From Closterium sp. Naga37s-1 (lineage: Eukaryota > Streptophyta > Zygnematophyceae > Desmidiales > Closteriaceae), in NCBI GenBank assembly GCA_947471745.1, contig CANJKZ010000513.1, positions 372,001 through 436,000 of the forward strand: a stretch of 64,000 bases of DNA. Reading direction: 5' to 3'. Below, piece after piece: positions 32,983-45,844 of the stretch (position 1 is its first letter; each line of letters starts with the position of its first letter). Under the pieces are notes generated by a model. The model saw only the letters and a list, made by a program, of their open reading frames with translations. It did no database searches and was not told the origin of the DNA. The translations under genes and the position numbers were made by a program.

Positions 32983-35565
32983 ATGGCTTTTCTTCAGGTT
33001 CTCGCGTTTGATCATGAGGGCAGACCAGTTCAGTTTGACACGTGGCTAGACGACCTGCAGCTGTACCTACTGAGCGATTCTAAGGACAGTGTCTCGCTGT
33101 TTGACCTAGCGTTAGGCGCTGTTACTGCCCCTCCCGCCACAGCTGACAGTTCGACTCGCTCACAGTGGCTTACTCGTGACGCTGCTGCCCGCTTAGCCAT
33201 TCGCAACCACCTGCCATTTGCTAAATGCGCTCACTTCGGACAGCACAGGACAGCGCAGGCACTGTACGACGCTGTAGTCGCTCGCTACTCCTCCCCTGCC
33301 ACTGCTGCTCTAGGCCGCCTTCTTCTGCCCTACCTGTTCCCCGAGCTGTCCGCCTTTACCACAGTCGAGGACCTTGTTTCCCACCTTCGCGCTAGTGACA
33401 GTCGCTACCGTGCTGCCATTCCTGCTAAGTTCCTTGACAAGAACCCCCCCATGATGTACATCACTCTCTACTTTATAGTCACCCGCCTCCCTGACTCTCT
33501 TCGCTCTGTCAGGGACCACTTCCTCTCTCTTGACCCCACCTCCCTCACAGTTGACCTCCTCAAGCAACATCTCCTCGTAGCTGAGACTAGTGCAGTTGCT
33601 GTAGGTGCTGCTCGTGGCACTCAGCGTCCGCCCTTCTTTGAGGTGTGTTCCCCCTCCCCCCTTGCCCCCTCCTACGCCTCTGCTGCTTCTGCAGACGTCC
33701 CTATTGCTGAGGACGTCGGGGCTGCTTCTGCTAGTGCAAAGCATTGCAACAGCAAGGGCAAGGGTGGCCGGGGTGGTGGAGGTGGCATCGGCGGTGGTGA
33801 AGGTGGCAGCGGGAGTGGTGGTGGGGGCAGCAGTGGAGGTGGCGGCGGCGGTGCGACTGTTGGCGGGAGTGGGGGCTCTGGTGGCGGTGGTGGAGGCAGC
33901 GGTGGGAGTGGCGGCAGTGGAGGCGGTGGGAGTGGTAGCGGTGGGACTGGCGCTCGGCGTGTCGGTTCTGGGGGTGGCCAGCGTCAGCAGCAGCAGCGTC
34001 GGAGCGAGACCCCATCTCCCCAGCAGCTTCGTGAGTGGTTTCTGCGTGGGGCGTCTGGGGGTAGTTGCCCGTATGTCATTCGCACGGGTGACCGTGCTAG
34101 TCAGACTTGCGGGCGGCCCCACACTCAGCACCGCTGCTTCTCCCGCCTCAACGACGCTTGGCGTGCTGAGTTTGGTGACGACGTCGAGCTCCCTCGCTGG
34201 GCAGATCTACTTAAGTGTAGGATTGCTATTTTTGACCTAGACTTTGATGCTATTCTTTTTGCTATGTATGCTTTGTCTGTTAGTGCTGAGGGTGACTGTT
34301 ACCGGTGTGTGCCGCCTGACCCAGGTATAGCTGCTGCTGCTCTAGGTGCTAGTGAGTCTGGTACTCTCCCTGGTACTGCGCCTGCTGAGGCCTTGCACAC
34401 TTTCACGTTCGACTCCGGCGCCTCGCGCTGTTTCTTTCGTGACAGCACCACCCTCACTCCTCTTCCTGCACCTGTCCCACTCCGACTGGCTCACCCCTCC
34501 GGGGGACCGGTCGTGGCCTGTTCCTCCACTGTCCTCCCGTGTCCTGCGGTTCCGTCCGGCTCACTGTCAGGTCTTCACCTCCCCTCGTTCTCTACGAACT
34601 TGGTGAGTACCGCTGCCCTCCAGGATTCGATGGTCACTACCACCACTCCTGGGGGTCAGGGTGTATTGATCTGCACGTGCACACGGACGGGGCGTCACCT
34701 GGCCACGTTCACTCGTCGGCCAGGGTCGAGTCTGTACGCACTCACTACCGAGCCTTCTCAGGTCGCTGCGTCTGCTCAGGTGTCCGCGTCAGGTCAGGTA
34801 GCTTCCTCTTGCTCGTGTCGCCTCCTGTCGCACCAGACTCTTCTGTGGCACCACCGTCTGGATCACCTGTCCCTGCCTCGCCTTCGTGGCATGCACACTC
34901 GTCTTCTTGTCTCTGGCCTCCCCAGGTCCCTGCCTCCCCTGCCGCCCTCGCCTGCCCCGCCCTGCCTCCCTTGCATCGAGGGGCGGCAGCGCGCCGCTCC
35001 TCACTCCTCCTCATTTCCCCCGACGAGTGCTCCCCTGCAGACTCTCCACATGGACGTGTGGGGCCCAGCCCGCGTCAGTGGACAGAGCCGCGAGCGCTAC
35101 TTTCTGCTGGTAGTTGACGACTACACGCAGTACACCACGGTCTTCCCCTTGCGCAGCAAGGGTCAGGTCGTTGATGTCTTGATCCCTTGGATCCGCACAG
35201 TCCGTCTCCAGCTCCGCGAGCGGTTCGGCCAGGACCTTCCTATCCTGCGTTTGCAGTCTGTTAGAGGTGGTGAGTTCTCCTCCATCCTCTTGCAGGACTT
35301 TTGTCGTGGGGAGGTTATTCTCCAGTCGTTCACGCTTCCGGACTCCCCTCAGAAAAATGGGATTGCTGAGCGCCGCATTGGCTTAGTCATGGAGGTCGCT
35401 CGTACCTCCATGATCCATGCGGCTGCTCCCCATTTTCTGTGGCCGTTTGCGGTCCGGTACGCTGCGCATCAGCTCAACCTCTGGCCCCGTGTCTCCTTGC
35501 CGGAGACCTCGCCCACAATGCGTTGGACGGGGAAGGTTGGCGATGCGTCGGTGTTCCAGGTCTAG
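32983..35565 (+). pseudogene. Element C gag-protease-integrase
   Basis: A single 860-residue frame from ATG 32983. Order: gag domain (FDTWLDDLQLYLLSDSKD start), Pro run without slippage (NPPMMYITLYF), Gly-rich region, knuckle-like CPYVIRTG...TCGRPHTQHRCF, protease TFTFDSGASRCFF, integrase HHRLDHLS...CLPCIEGR, HMDVWGP, LQSVRGGEF, SPQKNGIAER. The second catalytic Asp of integrase is Val (S-V-R for S-D-R) and the zinc-binding Gly-His is Asp-His. The frame ends at a TAG where relatives have Trp (VWGSRAF). It shows that gag and pol are one reading frame in this family. Confidence 0.88.
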
Positions 35566-37458
35566 GGATCTCGTGCCTTTGTTCAAGATACATCTGCGGA
35601 CAAGCTCTCCCCCCGTGGTATCCCCTGCGTCCTCCTTGGCTTTGTCCCCGACGCGCCTGGCTGGCAGTTTTACCACCCCACCTCGCGCCGTGTCTTCCCT
35701 TCTTAGGACGTCATATTTGACGAGTTGGTTCCATTTTACTGCCTCTTCCCCTACCGCTCTGACCCTCCTCCGCCCCCGCCGCTCTTCCTTGCTCCCGGTC
35801 CCTCTCCAGTAGACCCCCTCCCGCCCCTGGGTCCTGCTCCCTCAGGTGTGTCTCAGGTAGACCCTCTCCCTGGTCCTGAGCCTGTTCAGGTAGTTGTCGA
35901 CTCAGGTGCTGCTCGAGGTGCTGCGTCTAGGGGTGTGGAGCCTGGGGGTGCGGAGTCTGAGGATGCTGAGACTGGGGGTGCTGAGCTTGGGGGTGTTGAG
36001 ATTGGGGGTGCTGAGCCTGGGGGTGTTGCAACTAGGGGTGCTGAGCCTTAGGGTGTTGAGCCTGGGGGTCCTGAGCCTGGGGGTGCTGCGTCGGAGGGTG
36101 CGGAGTCTGGGGGTGTGGAGCCTCAAGGTGCTGCTTCGTCTGGAGGTTCTGCTGGTGCTTTGCCGGGACTGTCTCCACAGCACTTGCGTGAGTGGTTTGT
36201 TCGGCGTCCGCGCCTTCAGAGTGGTGCTTCTGGAGCTGGAGGTGCTGGCGCTGCTGGAGCTGGAGGTACTGGAGTTGCTGCTGGAGCTGGTGTTACTGGA
36301 GGTACTACGACCACTGGTCCTGGAGGTGCTCGTACCCGGGGTACTGGAGCTGCCAGGACTGGTGGTGTTGAGGGTGCTGGAGCTGGAGTCCTTACGGAGT
36401 CTGGTACTACTAGCGCTGGTTGCGCTGGAGCTGGAGGAGCTGGAGTTGGTGGCCCTGGCGCAGGAGGTGCTGGAGCTGGAGGCCCTGGTGTTGGAGGTGC
36501 TGGAGCTGGAGGAGCAGGAGCTGTTGACCCTGGTGGCACTGTGCGGCCGCGACCGTACTTCGTTCCCCTGCTCCAGGAGGTTCTTGGTACCTCGCCTTCT
36601 GCTGCCCATACCCCTCCCCTCCTGTGTCCCCCGCCTGACCACTCGCAGCCGCCGTTACAGCCGGCCTCTCCACTGCCTGCTCCTTCTCCTTACACTGAAC
36701 AGACTGGCGGTCTTACAGAGCATCGTGAGCCTGCGTCTCGTCCTGTCTCGCCTGTTCGCACTGCTCGTCACGTTCCTCGTTCGCGTCCTCCTCCTGTCCC
36801 TAGCACGCACGCTATGACCCTTCGTCCTGCCTCTGTTCCTCTATGCGTTCCTCTGCCAGCTCCTCTTGAGTCCTCTCTTCCTGAGGTCCCTGGCCTTGAG
36901 TCTGTCCGCGCTCGTGCTGCCAGTCCCACTGTCTCTCGTCTCGTCGCCACTTCTGTCACTGACCCTTCTTTTGAGTCTGCTGCTGCGTCTGCTCTCATTG
37001 CTGAGTTGCTTGACTTTGCTGCTGCCTATCGTCTAGACTACGCCACAGCTCTTGTTGCTGAGTCTGCGTCTGCCAGTCCTCCGTCCGTCGGGGGTGAGTG
37101 TGCTCTTGGCACGGACATCCTTGAGGACATGCAGGAGGACTTTGCAGCTGCTGTACCTCGTTTCGCTTCCATGCTGCTTGCCCCTGAGGGAGACCCGGAT
37201 GCCTCAGACATCCCGACCCCGCGCTCTTACGCAGAGGCAATTACGGGTCCTTACTCCTCTCAGTGGCAGGCAGCCATGGATGCCGAGATGGCATCCTGGA
37301 ACTCCACAGGCACCTACGTCGACGAGGTTCCCCCTCCTGGGGCGAACATAGTCGATGGCATGTGGATCTTCAGGGTGAAGCGGCCGTCGGGTTCTCCGCC
37401 TGCCTTCAAGGCGCGTTACGTTGCTAGAGGCTTCAGTCAGCAACAGGGAGTTGACTAG
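35566..37458 (+). pseudogene. Element C integrase C-terminus and start of RT
   Basis: Same frame as the previous segment but broken by TAG at 35563-35565, TAG at 35704-35706 (Gln in relatives), TAG at 36049-36051 and TAG at 37456-37458 (Phe in relatives). It holds the integrase tail, a Pro segment, a Gly/Ala-rich low-complexity region (36000-36530) and the first RT blocks (GMWIFRVKRP, ARGFSQQQGVD). Confidence 0.8.
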
Positions 37459-38738
37459 TTCCAGACCTTCTCCCCCACCCCAAAGATGACTACTCTTCGG
37501 GTACTGCTGCACGTCGCCCCTCAGCGTGACTACGAGTTGCACTCTCTGGACTCTCTGGTTGCGCTGCCCACCTGGTTTCATTGAGTCCTTTCCTGCAGGT
37601 ACTCACTAGAGTCTTCTGCGGCCAGTCTACGGTCTCTGCCAGGTGCCTCGTGAGTGGCACGACACACTGAGGACTACACTTGCGGCTCTCGGGTTTGCTC
37701 CTGCTACTGCTGACCCGTCGCTGTTTCTACGCACCGACACCTCGCTGCCGCCGTTCTACGTCCTTGTCTACGTCGACGACCTCGTCTTTGCCACTACTGA
37801 CACTTCTGAAGTTGGAGCTACAGAATAGACACACCTGCACTGACTTGGGTGAACTGCGCAGCTATCTTGGCTTGCAGATCACCCGGGACAGAGCTCGGCG
37901 CACCATTACCCTAACTCAGTCACACATAGTGCACAACGTCCTTCAGCGCTTCGGCTTCCAGTTCTCCTCGCCACAGCCCACTCCTCTGTCTACCAGCCAC
38001 TCGCTCTCAGCTCCACCTTCGGACGAGTCCATAGAGCCAAGTGGTCCGTACCCAGAGCTTGTGGGTTGCCTCATGTACCTGATGACGTGCACTCGACCCG
38101 ACCTCGCGTACCCTCTCAGCCTTCTGGCTCGCTACGTGGCTCCCGGCAGGCACCGAAAGGTGCACTGGGATGCCGCAAAGAGGGTACTGCGTTACTTGTG
38201 CAGTACATCGGGCATGGGGCTCGTGCTTGGAGGACGGGGTCCAGTTGTCCTAACTGGTCACGCAGAGGCCTCCTGGGTTGACGACTCAGCTACGCAGCGG
38301 TCGTCACAGGGTTACACCTTCAGCCTTGGTTCCGGCTCTGTTTCTTGGCGGTCTACCCGCTCGTCTTCGGTTCTCAGCTCCAGTTGTGAGGCTGAGATCT
38401 ACACCGGGGCCATGGCTGCTGAGGAGCTACGCTGGCTCACCTACCTGCTGACCGACTTGGGAGAGCGGCGTCGTTCGCCTCCAGTTCTATACGTAGACAA
38501 CAAGATCATGATTGCCTTATGTCAGGAGCACAGACTGGAGCACAGAACGAAGCACATCGCTCTGCGATACTTCCTTCCTCGAGAGTTGCAGCAGCGTGGC
38601 CAGCTTCGTCTTGCGTATGTGGCCACTCGGGCCAACACTGCTGATGTCTTCACCAAAGCACTTCCGCCTGGTGATCATCAGCGCTTCTTTACTGTGTTAG
38701 GCCTTGTGCCTACTTTGCCTCACTTGCTTACTGCTTGA
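37459..38738 (+). pseudogene. Element C RT and RNase H, with deletion
   Basis: Relative to B, about 50 bp are missing near 37545-37570, removing the block with the first catalytic RT Asp (the LDFSTAFLQGSL equivalent). YVDDLVFA survives at about 37770. After another shift a long frame to the TGA at 38736 gives the RT thumb and RNase H: TGHAEASWVDD (first Asp changed to Glu), SCEAEIYTGAMAAEELRW, LYVDNKIMIAL and ADVFTKAL. Not functional. Confidence 0.85.
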
Positions 38739-38966
38739 CTCTACTTGTACCATGATCTATATATATATACCTGCATGCTTGTACTTGCTAGGGTATGATC
38801 ACTGTATTGCTTGTTCTCTTTATATAACTCTGCATGTGAATTGGCCTTGTGGCCCTTTGCTTGTGCTCGGACTGTGTGATGACTTTGTGATCCACCCTGA
38901 GCTTGCTTTGCTTGTCTTGACTGGTCTTGTGACCACTTGTTCTCCCCCACTTTGCCTATGGGGGTG

Positions 38967-39098
38967 TGTCAAAACATTATAGCTTTTATATTTGCGTAGG
39001 CTATAGTGGGGTAGCCCATAAGGGGTACAACCCAATTAGTGTTAGTACTTGTACCCAACTGTTTCATAGTTCATTCATTCTCGTTCGTTACTTTCACA
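38967..39098 (+). repeat. 3' LTR of element C
   Basis: 132 bp, preceded by the purine-rich TATGGGGGTG. The untranslated 38739-38966 lies before it. Confidence 0.93.
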
Positions 39099-39179
39099 CA
39101 GCGATCATAGCCTAATAAGTGTAAGCATGCAGGTATATATGTAGATCATAGTACAAGCAAAGTCACGTAATGAGCAAGT

Positions 39180-40056
39180 GAGGCAAAGTAGGCACAAGGC
39201 CTAAAACAGTAGAGAAGCGCTGATGATCACCAGGCGGAAGTGCCTTGGTGAATATATCAGCAGTGTTGGCCCGAGTGGCCACCTAAGCAAGACGAAGCTG
39301 ACCACGCTGCTGCAACTCTCGAGCAAGGAAGTAACGCAGAGCGATGTGCTTTGTTCTGTGCTCCAGTCAGTGCTCTTGACACTAGGCAATCATGGCCTTG
39401 TTGTCTACGTACAGAACTGGAGAAGAACAAGGCCGCTCTCCCAAGTCGGCCAGTAGGTAGGTGAGCCAGCGTAACTCCAGTGCAGCCATGGCCCCTGCGT
39501 AGATCTCAGCCTCACAACTGGAACTGAGAACAGAAGACGAGCGTGAAGACCACCAAGAAACAGAGCCGGAGCCAAGGCTGAAAGTGTAACCCTGTGACGA
39601 CCGCTGAGTAGACAACTCGTCAACCCAAGAAGCGTCTGCGTGTCCAGTGAGGACAACTAGACCCCGTCCTCCGAGCACGAGCCCCATGCCCGACGTAATG
39701 CACAAGTAGCGCAACACCCTCTTAGCGGCCTCCGAGTGCTGTGGTCGGTGTCTCTCGGGCGCAACGTAGCGGGCCAGGATTTTAAGAGGGTAGGCAAGGT
39801 CAGGTCGACTGCAGGTCATCAGGTATATGAGGCAGCCCACAAGCTCTGGATATGGGCCACTCGGCTTTACGGACTCGTCCGAAGGTGGAGCTGAGAGCGA
39901 GTGACCGGTAGGCAGAGGAGTGGACTGTGGCGAGGAGTACCGGATGCCGAAGCGCTGAAGGACCTGGTGCACCATGTGTGACTGATTCAGGGTGATGGTG
40001 CGCCGCGCTCTGTCCCGGGTGATCTGCAAGCCAAGATAGCTTCTCAGCTCACCCAA
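39180..40056 (-). pseudogene. Element E RT C-terminus and RNase H
   Basis: The frame runs from just after a TAG at 40075-40077 (Gln in B: ELQKRHTC) through the RT thumb, HADASWVDE, SCEAEIYAGAMAALELRW and LYVDNKAMIA. It then hits a TAG at 39379-39381. The rest of RNase H, to the ADVFTKAL-like end, is readable downstream with further changes. Confidence 0.82.
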
Positions 40057-40077
40057 GTCAGTGCAGGTGTGTCTCTT

Positions 40078-40788
40078 CTACAGCTCCGACTTCACAAGGG
40101 CTAGTGCCTCAGTGTCAGCACTGGCAAAGGCCAAGTCGTTGACGTACACGAGGACGTAGAACGGCGGCAGCGAAGTGTCGGTGCGTAGAAACAGCGATGG
40201 GTCAGCAGTAGAAGGAGCAAACCCAAGAGCCGCAAGCGTCGTCCTCAGTGTGTCGTGCCACTCGTGAGGCGCCTGGCGGAGACCGTAGACAGGCCGTCGG
40301 AGGCTCCACTGGGTACCAGCAGGAAACGATCCAGTGAAGCCGGGTGGGCGGCGCAGCCACATCTCTTCGTGCAAGCTGCCGTGTAAGAAAGCTTTGCTGA
40401 AGTCAAGAGAGTGAAGCTCGTAGTCACGCTGAGCGGCGACGTGCAGCAGTACCCGAAGAGTAGTCATCTTTGGGGTAGGGGAGAAGGTCTGGAAGAAGTC
40501 AACTCCCTGTCGCTTAGTGAAGCCTCGTGCAACGTAATGAGCCTTGAAGGCAGGCGGAGAACCCGGCGGCCGCTTCATCCTGAAAATCCACATGCCATCA
40601 ACTATGTTCGCCCCAGGAGGGGGAAATGCGTCGACGTAAGTGCCTGTGGACTTCCAGGATGCCATCTCTGCGTCCATGGCTGTCTGCCACTGAGAGGAGT
40701 AGGGACCCGTAATCGCTTCTGCGTAAGAGCGCGGGGTCGGGATATCCGGTGCATCTGGGTCTCCCACAGATGCAATCAGCATAGACAT
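40078..40788 (-). pseudogene. Element E reverse transcriptase, N-terminal part
   Basis: 236 residues with GMWIFRMKRP, ARGFTKRQGVDFF, LDFSKAFLHGSLHEEMW, VYGLRQAPHEWH and FYVLVYVNDLAFA. The catalytic YVDD is YVND, so activity would be lost even without the stops. It ends at the TAG at 40075-40077. Confidence 0.85.
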
Positions 40789-42308
40789 GAGATGAGGTAC
40801 AGCAGCTGCAAAACACTAAAAGTCCTCCTACCTGTCCTCAAGGACGTCCATGCCAAGAGCACACTCACCCCCGACAGACGGAGGACAGTCAGACTCAGAC
40901 TTAGCTACATGACTAGCGGCGTAGTTGAGACGACAGGCGGCAGCAAAGTCAACAAGCTCAGCAACAAGGGCAGACGCAGTAGCAGACTCAAACAAAGGGT
41001 CAGTGACAACAGAGGCTAGAAGACGAGGGACAGTAGGACTGGCAGCATGAACTAAGTCAGACTCAGGGTCCGGACCGTCAACAAGAGAGGACGCAGGAGG
41101 AGACGGTAGGGGGACATGCTGTGGAACAGAGGAAGGACGAAGTGCCATATGGTGCGTGCCGGGGACAGGAGGAGGACGCGGACGAGGAACACGACGACCA
41201 GTACAAACAGAGCGAACAGGTAAGGCAGGACGAGACACAGGCTCACGACGCTCTGTAAGACCTCCGGTCTACTCAGTGTAAGGAGAAGGAGCAGGCAGTG
41301 GGGAGGCTGGTTGTAGCGGCGGCTGGGACTGGTCAGGCGGTGGACACTGTAAGGGAGGAGTAAGGCCAGTAGAAGACAGGAGACCAAGAACCTGCTGAAG
41401 CAGGTGAACGAAGTACGGTCGCGGCCGTCCAAAGCCTCCTGAACCAGCACCAACAGCACCAGCACCCCTAGGGCCAACGCCTCCAGCTCCGGTGTCTCCA
41501 GCTCCAACGCCTGCAGCACCACCAGCTCAAGCAGCTCCAGTACCTCCAGTACGAGCACCTTCGGGACCACCAGCTCCACTGCCTCCAGCTGCTCTGGCTC
41601 CAGAGCCTCCAGCTCCAACCCCTGCAGCAACTCCGGCTCTAGCAGCTCCAGTACCTCTAGGACCAGAAGCTCCAAAGCCTCCAGCTCCAGCGCTACCAGT
41701 GCCAGGGTCTCCAGCTCTTTCTCCTCCAGCTCCACCAGCCCCGACAGCTCTAGTACCTCTAGTACGAGCACCTCCAGAAACCAGCAGGTCCAGCACCTCC
41801 GGGACCTCCAGCTCCAGCAGGAACTCCAGCACCTCCAAGACTAGTAGCTCCAGAAACCTCCAGCTCCAGTGCCTCCAGTGGCAGAGTCTCCAGCTCCGGC
41901 AGCTCCACTCCGAAGGCGTGTGATCTGAGCAAACCACTCGCGCAGCTGCTGCGGGGAGAGAGGCTCCGGCTGGGGAGACAGTCGTGGCAAGGCATCCGCA
42001 GGACCTCCAGAAGAAGCAGTGCCCTTAAGCTCAGTACCCCCAGACTCCGCACCCTCAGACTCAGCACCCCCACGTTCCGCACCCTCAGGCTCAGGACCCC
42101 CAGGCTCTGCACCAATAGGCTCTGCACCTCCAAGGTCCACACCTGCAGGCTCATCACCCCCAGGCTCAGCACCCCCAGACCCAGCACCCTCAGACTCAGC
42201 ACCCTCAGGCCCCGCACCTGCAGGCTCAGCACCCCCAGACGCAGGACCTCTAGCAGCACCTTATTCTACAGCAACCTCAACATGTACAGTACCAGGGAGT
42301 GGGTCTTC
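40789..42308 (-). pseudogene. Element E integrase C-terminus and low-complexity linker
   Basis: Decayed linker between integrase and RT. It is rich in Gly, Ala, Glu and Pro and broken by TAG codons, several at positions where relatives have CAG Gln: VSxED at about 42310, TExTGG at about 41270 and DRxED at about 40835 (x marks the stop). No single long true frame remains. Confidence 0.7.
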
Positions 42309-43955
42309 CTAAGACACACCTGAGGGAGCAGGACCTTGAGGGGGGAGGGGGTCTATCGGAGGGGGACCTGGAGCAAGGAAGAGCGGCGGGGGTGGGAGAG
42401 GGGCAGAGCGGTAGGGGACGAGATGGTAAAAGGGAACCGACTTGTCAAACGTGACCTCCTGAGAGGGAAGGACACGGCGCGAGGTGGGGTGGTAAAACTG
42501 CCAGCCAGGTGCGTCAGGGGGAAAGCCAAGGAAGATGCAGGGAATAGCGCGGGCGCAGAGCTTGTCCGCGGACGTATCGCGAACAAAGGCACGAGAACCC
42601 CAGACCCAGAACACCGACGCATCGCCAACCTTCCCCATCCAACGTAGTGTAGGCGAGGTCTCCGGCAAGGAGACACGGTGCCAGAGGTTGAGCTGATGCG
42701 CAGCATACCGGACCTCAAACGGCCACTGAAAATGGGGGGCAGCTGCATGGATCATGGAGGTACGAGCGACCTCCATGACTAAGCCAATGCGGCGCTCAGC
42801 AATCCCATTTTGCTGTGGGGAGGCCAGAAGCGTGAATGACTGGAGAATGCCCTCCCCACGACAAAATACCCGCAAGAGGTCGGAGGAGAACTCACCACCT
42901 CTCTCAGAGTGCAGATGCAGGACAAGAAGGTCCTCGCGGAACCGCTTGCGGAGCTGGAGACGGACTTCACGGATCCAAGGGATCAAGACATCAGGGACCT
43001 CACCCTTGCTACGCAAGGGGAAGACTGTGGTGTAACGCGTGTAGTCGTCAACAACCAGCAGAAAGTAGCGCTCGCGGCCCTGTCCACTAACGTGGGCTAG
43101 GCCCCACACGTCTATGTGGAGAGTCTGCAGGGGAGCAGTCGTCGGGGGAAATGAGGAGGAGTGAGGAGCGGCCCGGTGCCGCCCCTCGACACAAGGAAGG
43201 CAGGGCGGGGCAGGCGAGGGCGGGAGGGGAGGCAGAGACCTGGGAAGACTAGAGACAAGAAGGCGAGAGTGCATGCCACGAAGGCGTGGTACGGAGGGGT
43301 GACCAAGGCGTTGGTGCCATAGGAGAGTCTGGTGCGACAGGAGGCGACACGAGCAGGGGGGTGCTACCGGACCTGACGCGGACACCTGGGCAGACGCAAC
43401 TACGTGAGGAGGCTCGGTAGCCAGGGTGTACAGATTCGATCCAGGCCGACGCGTGAACGTGTCCAGGTGACGGCCCGTCCGTGTACACGTGCAGATCGAC
43501 ACACGCTGGCCCCCAGGAGTGGTGGTAGTGACCATCGCATCGTGGAGGGCAGCAGTACTCACCAAGTTCATAGAGAACAAGGGGAGGTGAAGACCTGACA
43601 GTGAGCCGGACGGAACCGCCGGACACGGGAGAACAGTGGAGGAACGGGCAAGAACTGGGCCCCCTGAGGGGTCAGCCAGTCTGACCGGAACAGGTGCAGA
43701 GAGAGGAGTGAGGGTGGTGCTGTCGCAAAAGAAACAGCGGGAAGCACTTGAGTCAAGCATAAAGGTGTGCAAGGCCTCAGCAGGTGCAGTACCAGGGAGA
43801 GCAGACTCACTAGCACCTAGAGCAGCAGCCTCTATACCTGGATCAGGCGGCACACACAGGTAATAGTCACCCTCAGCACTAACAGACAAGGCATACATAG
43901 CAGCAAGGATAGCATCATACTCAAGATCAAAGATAGCAACTCCAGACCTAAGCAC
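42309..43955 (-). pseudogene. Element E protease and integrase
   Basis: 548 residues. The protease reads TFMLDSSASRCFF, with Ser replacing the Gly of the catalytic DSG. Integrase has HQRLGHPS...CLPCVEGR, HIDVWGL, HSERGGEF (second Asp changed to Glu) and SPQQNGIAER. It ends at a TAG after SGVS where relatives have Gln. Confidence 0.87.
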
Positions 43956-45177
43956 CTCTGCCCAGTGGGGGCGCTCAGCGTCATCACCAAACTCTGCGCG
44001 CTAAGCGTCGTCTACGCGAGAGAAGCAGCGGTGCTGAGTGTGAGGCTTCCCACATGTCTGACCAGCACGGTCACCCGTGCAAGTGACATACGGGCAGCTA
44101 GCACTACCCCCAGATGCCCCACGCCGAGCAAACCACTCACGAAGCTGCTAGGGCGAAAGGGTCTTGCTCCAACGCTGCTGCTGCTGCCGCTGGCCACCGC
44201 TTGAACCCCCCTTCTGAACAGCTCCACCCCGACTGCCACCAGTCCCACTGCCGCCACTACCGCCGCTCCCACCACTCCCACCACCGCCGCCACCAAAGCC
44301 CCCACTCCCGCCACCACTCCCACCGCTGCCACCACCTTGACTACCTCCACCACCTCCATTGCCGCCCCCACTACCACCCCCGCTGCCACCTCCACTACTC
44401 CTGCCACCCTTGCCCTCGCTCCTACGGCGCTTCCCACTAGCAGAAGCAGCTCCGACATCCTCAGCACCAAAGAGGGGGAAAGGGGGGAGGGGGAACACCC
44501 CTCAAAGAAGGGTGTGCGAGGAGTGCCACGAGCAGCACCTACAGCGACTACACTTTTCTCAACTGCAAGGAGGTGCTACTCGAGCAGGTCAACAGTGAGG
44601 TCTGTGGGGTCAAGTGCGAGAAAGTGGTGCCTGACTGCACGAAGAGAGTCAAGGAGGCGGGTGACTATGAAGTAGAGAGTGATATACATCGGGGGGGGGG
44701 GGGGGGGGGGGGGGGGTTCCTATCAAGGAACTCTGCTGGGAGGGCTGCGCGGCAGCGATCGTCACTAGTGCGAAGGTGGGTAACGAGGTCCTCTACTGTT
44801 GCAAAGGCGGACAGCTGTGGAAACAGGTAGGGCAGTAGAAGACGGCCTAGAGCAGCAGTAACGGGCGAGGAGAAACGGGCGACTACAGCATCGTACAATT
44901 CTTTAGCAGTCTTGTGCTATCTGAAGTGAGCGCATTCGGCTAACGGCAGGTGGTTGCGAATGGCTAAGCAAGCAGCACCGTCACGGGTAAGCCACTGTGA
45001 GCGAGTCGCTCTGTCAGCTGTGGCGGGAGGGGCGAGAGAGGCTCCAGATGTGTGGTCAAACAACAAAATGCTGTCTCTAAAGTCGCTCTATAGGTACAGT
45101 TGTAAGTCGTCGAGCCACGTGTCGAACTAAATCGGACGGCCCTCATGATCGAACGTGAGGACACGGAGAGAAGCCAT
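43956..45177 (-). pseudogene. Element E gag
   Basis: Begins at ATG 45177 (MASLRVLTFDHEG). Premature TAGs occur at Gln positions of relatives (GRPIxFDTWL, FRxHKTA, LLExHLL, SPxQLREW; x marks the stop) and at a Leu. The Pro run before the YITLY motif has grown to 26 C (plus-strand G 44691-44716), against 10 in B, which also shifts the frame. A Gly-rich region and a knuckle-like CPYV...TCGKPHTQHRCF follow. Confidence 0.82.
44691..44716. repeat. 26-base poly-G (poly-C in gag) of element E
   Basis: Uninterrupted G run on the plus strand, at the same codon position as the 10-11 base runs in A, B and D. Confidence 0.9.
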
Positions 45178-45829
45178 AGCGGGCAGAGCAGGGTGGCCCG
45201 CTACCAGCAGAGCAGTACGCAGGCAGAGCAGAGTGGCGCACGGGAAGGAGCCAGGCGGTGCAAGCAGCAGGGCGGGCATGCAAGGGGCTGCGAGCGGGCC
45301 GCAAGGGGCGGCGAGCAGGCTACAAGGCGCAGCGCGCGGGGCTGCAGGGGCGGCGCGTGGGCCACAAGGGGCGACGAGCGGGCCGCAAGGGGCGGCGCTC
45401 GGGGCTGCAAGGGCGGCGTGCGGGCTGCAGGGGCAGTGCGCGGGGCTTCAGGGGCGGCGCGCGGGGCTGCAGGGGCGGTGCGCGGGCTGCAGGGGCGGCG
45501 CACGTGGCTGCAGGGGCGGCGCGTGGGGCTGCAGAGGCGGCGCGCGGGGCTGCAGGGGCAGCGCGCGGGGCTGCAGAGGCGGCGCGCGGGCTGCAGGGGC
45601 AGTGCGCGGGGCTGCAGGTGCGGCGCGCGGGGCTGCAGGGGCGGCGCGCGGGCTGCAGGGGCGGCACGCGGGGCTGCAGGGGCAGCTCGCGGGCTGCTAA
45701 GCGCGGCGCGATGGGCTGCAAGGGGCGGCACGTGGGCCAGCAGGGCGGCACGCTATTAGGGCAGGGCAGCAGGGCAGTGAGTGGGGCAGCTCTGTGGTGG
45801 GCCCTAAAAAAAACGGTCCCAGGGAAGGA
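45178..45829 (-). repeat. GC-rich repeat leader of element E
   Basis: Imperfect copies of GGGGCTGCAGGGGCGGCGCG, about 22 bp each, fill the stretch between primer site and gag. The long plus-strand frames here are artefacts of the repeat. Confidence 0.78.
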
Positions 45830-45844
45830 CCTGCTCTGAAACAA

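Larger units (their letters stand above)
31840..39098 (+). mobile_element. Copia element C
   Basis: A full-length 7259-bp plus-strand element with 132-bp LTRs differing at 7 positions. The duplication is CAGTG on the left (31835-31839) and CAGCG on the right (39099-39103), one change. It sits in the 3' untranslated region of E, and joining the flanks restores sequence homologous to C's own 3' region. The primer site TGGAATCAGAGC (31972 on) is close to initiator Met. Gag, protease and integrase form one long frame; the RT part is damaged. Confidence 0.94.

Noticed and set aside
45145..45844. Plus-strand Gly/Arg-rich frames of about 190-200 residues
   Set aside because: They lie wholly in the repeat leader and LTR junction of minus-strand element E.
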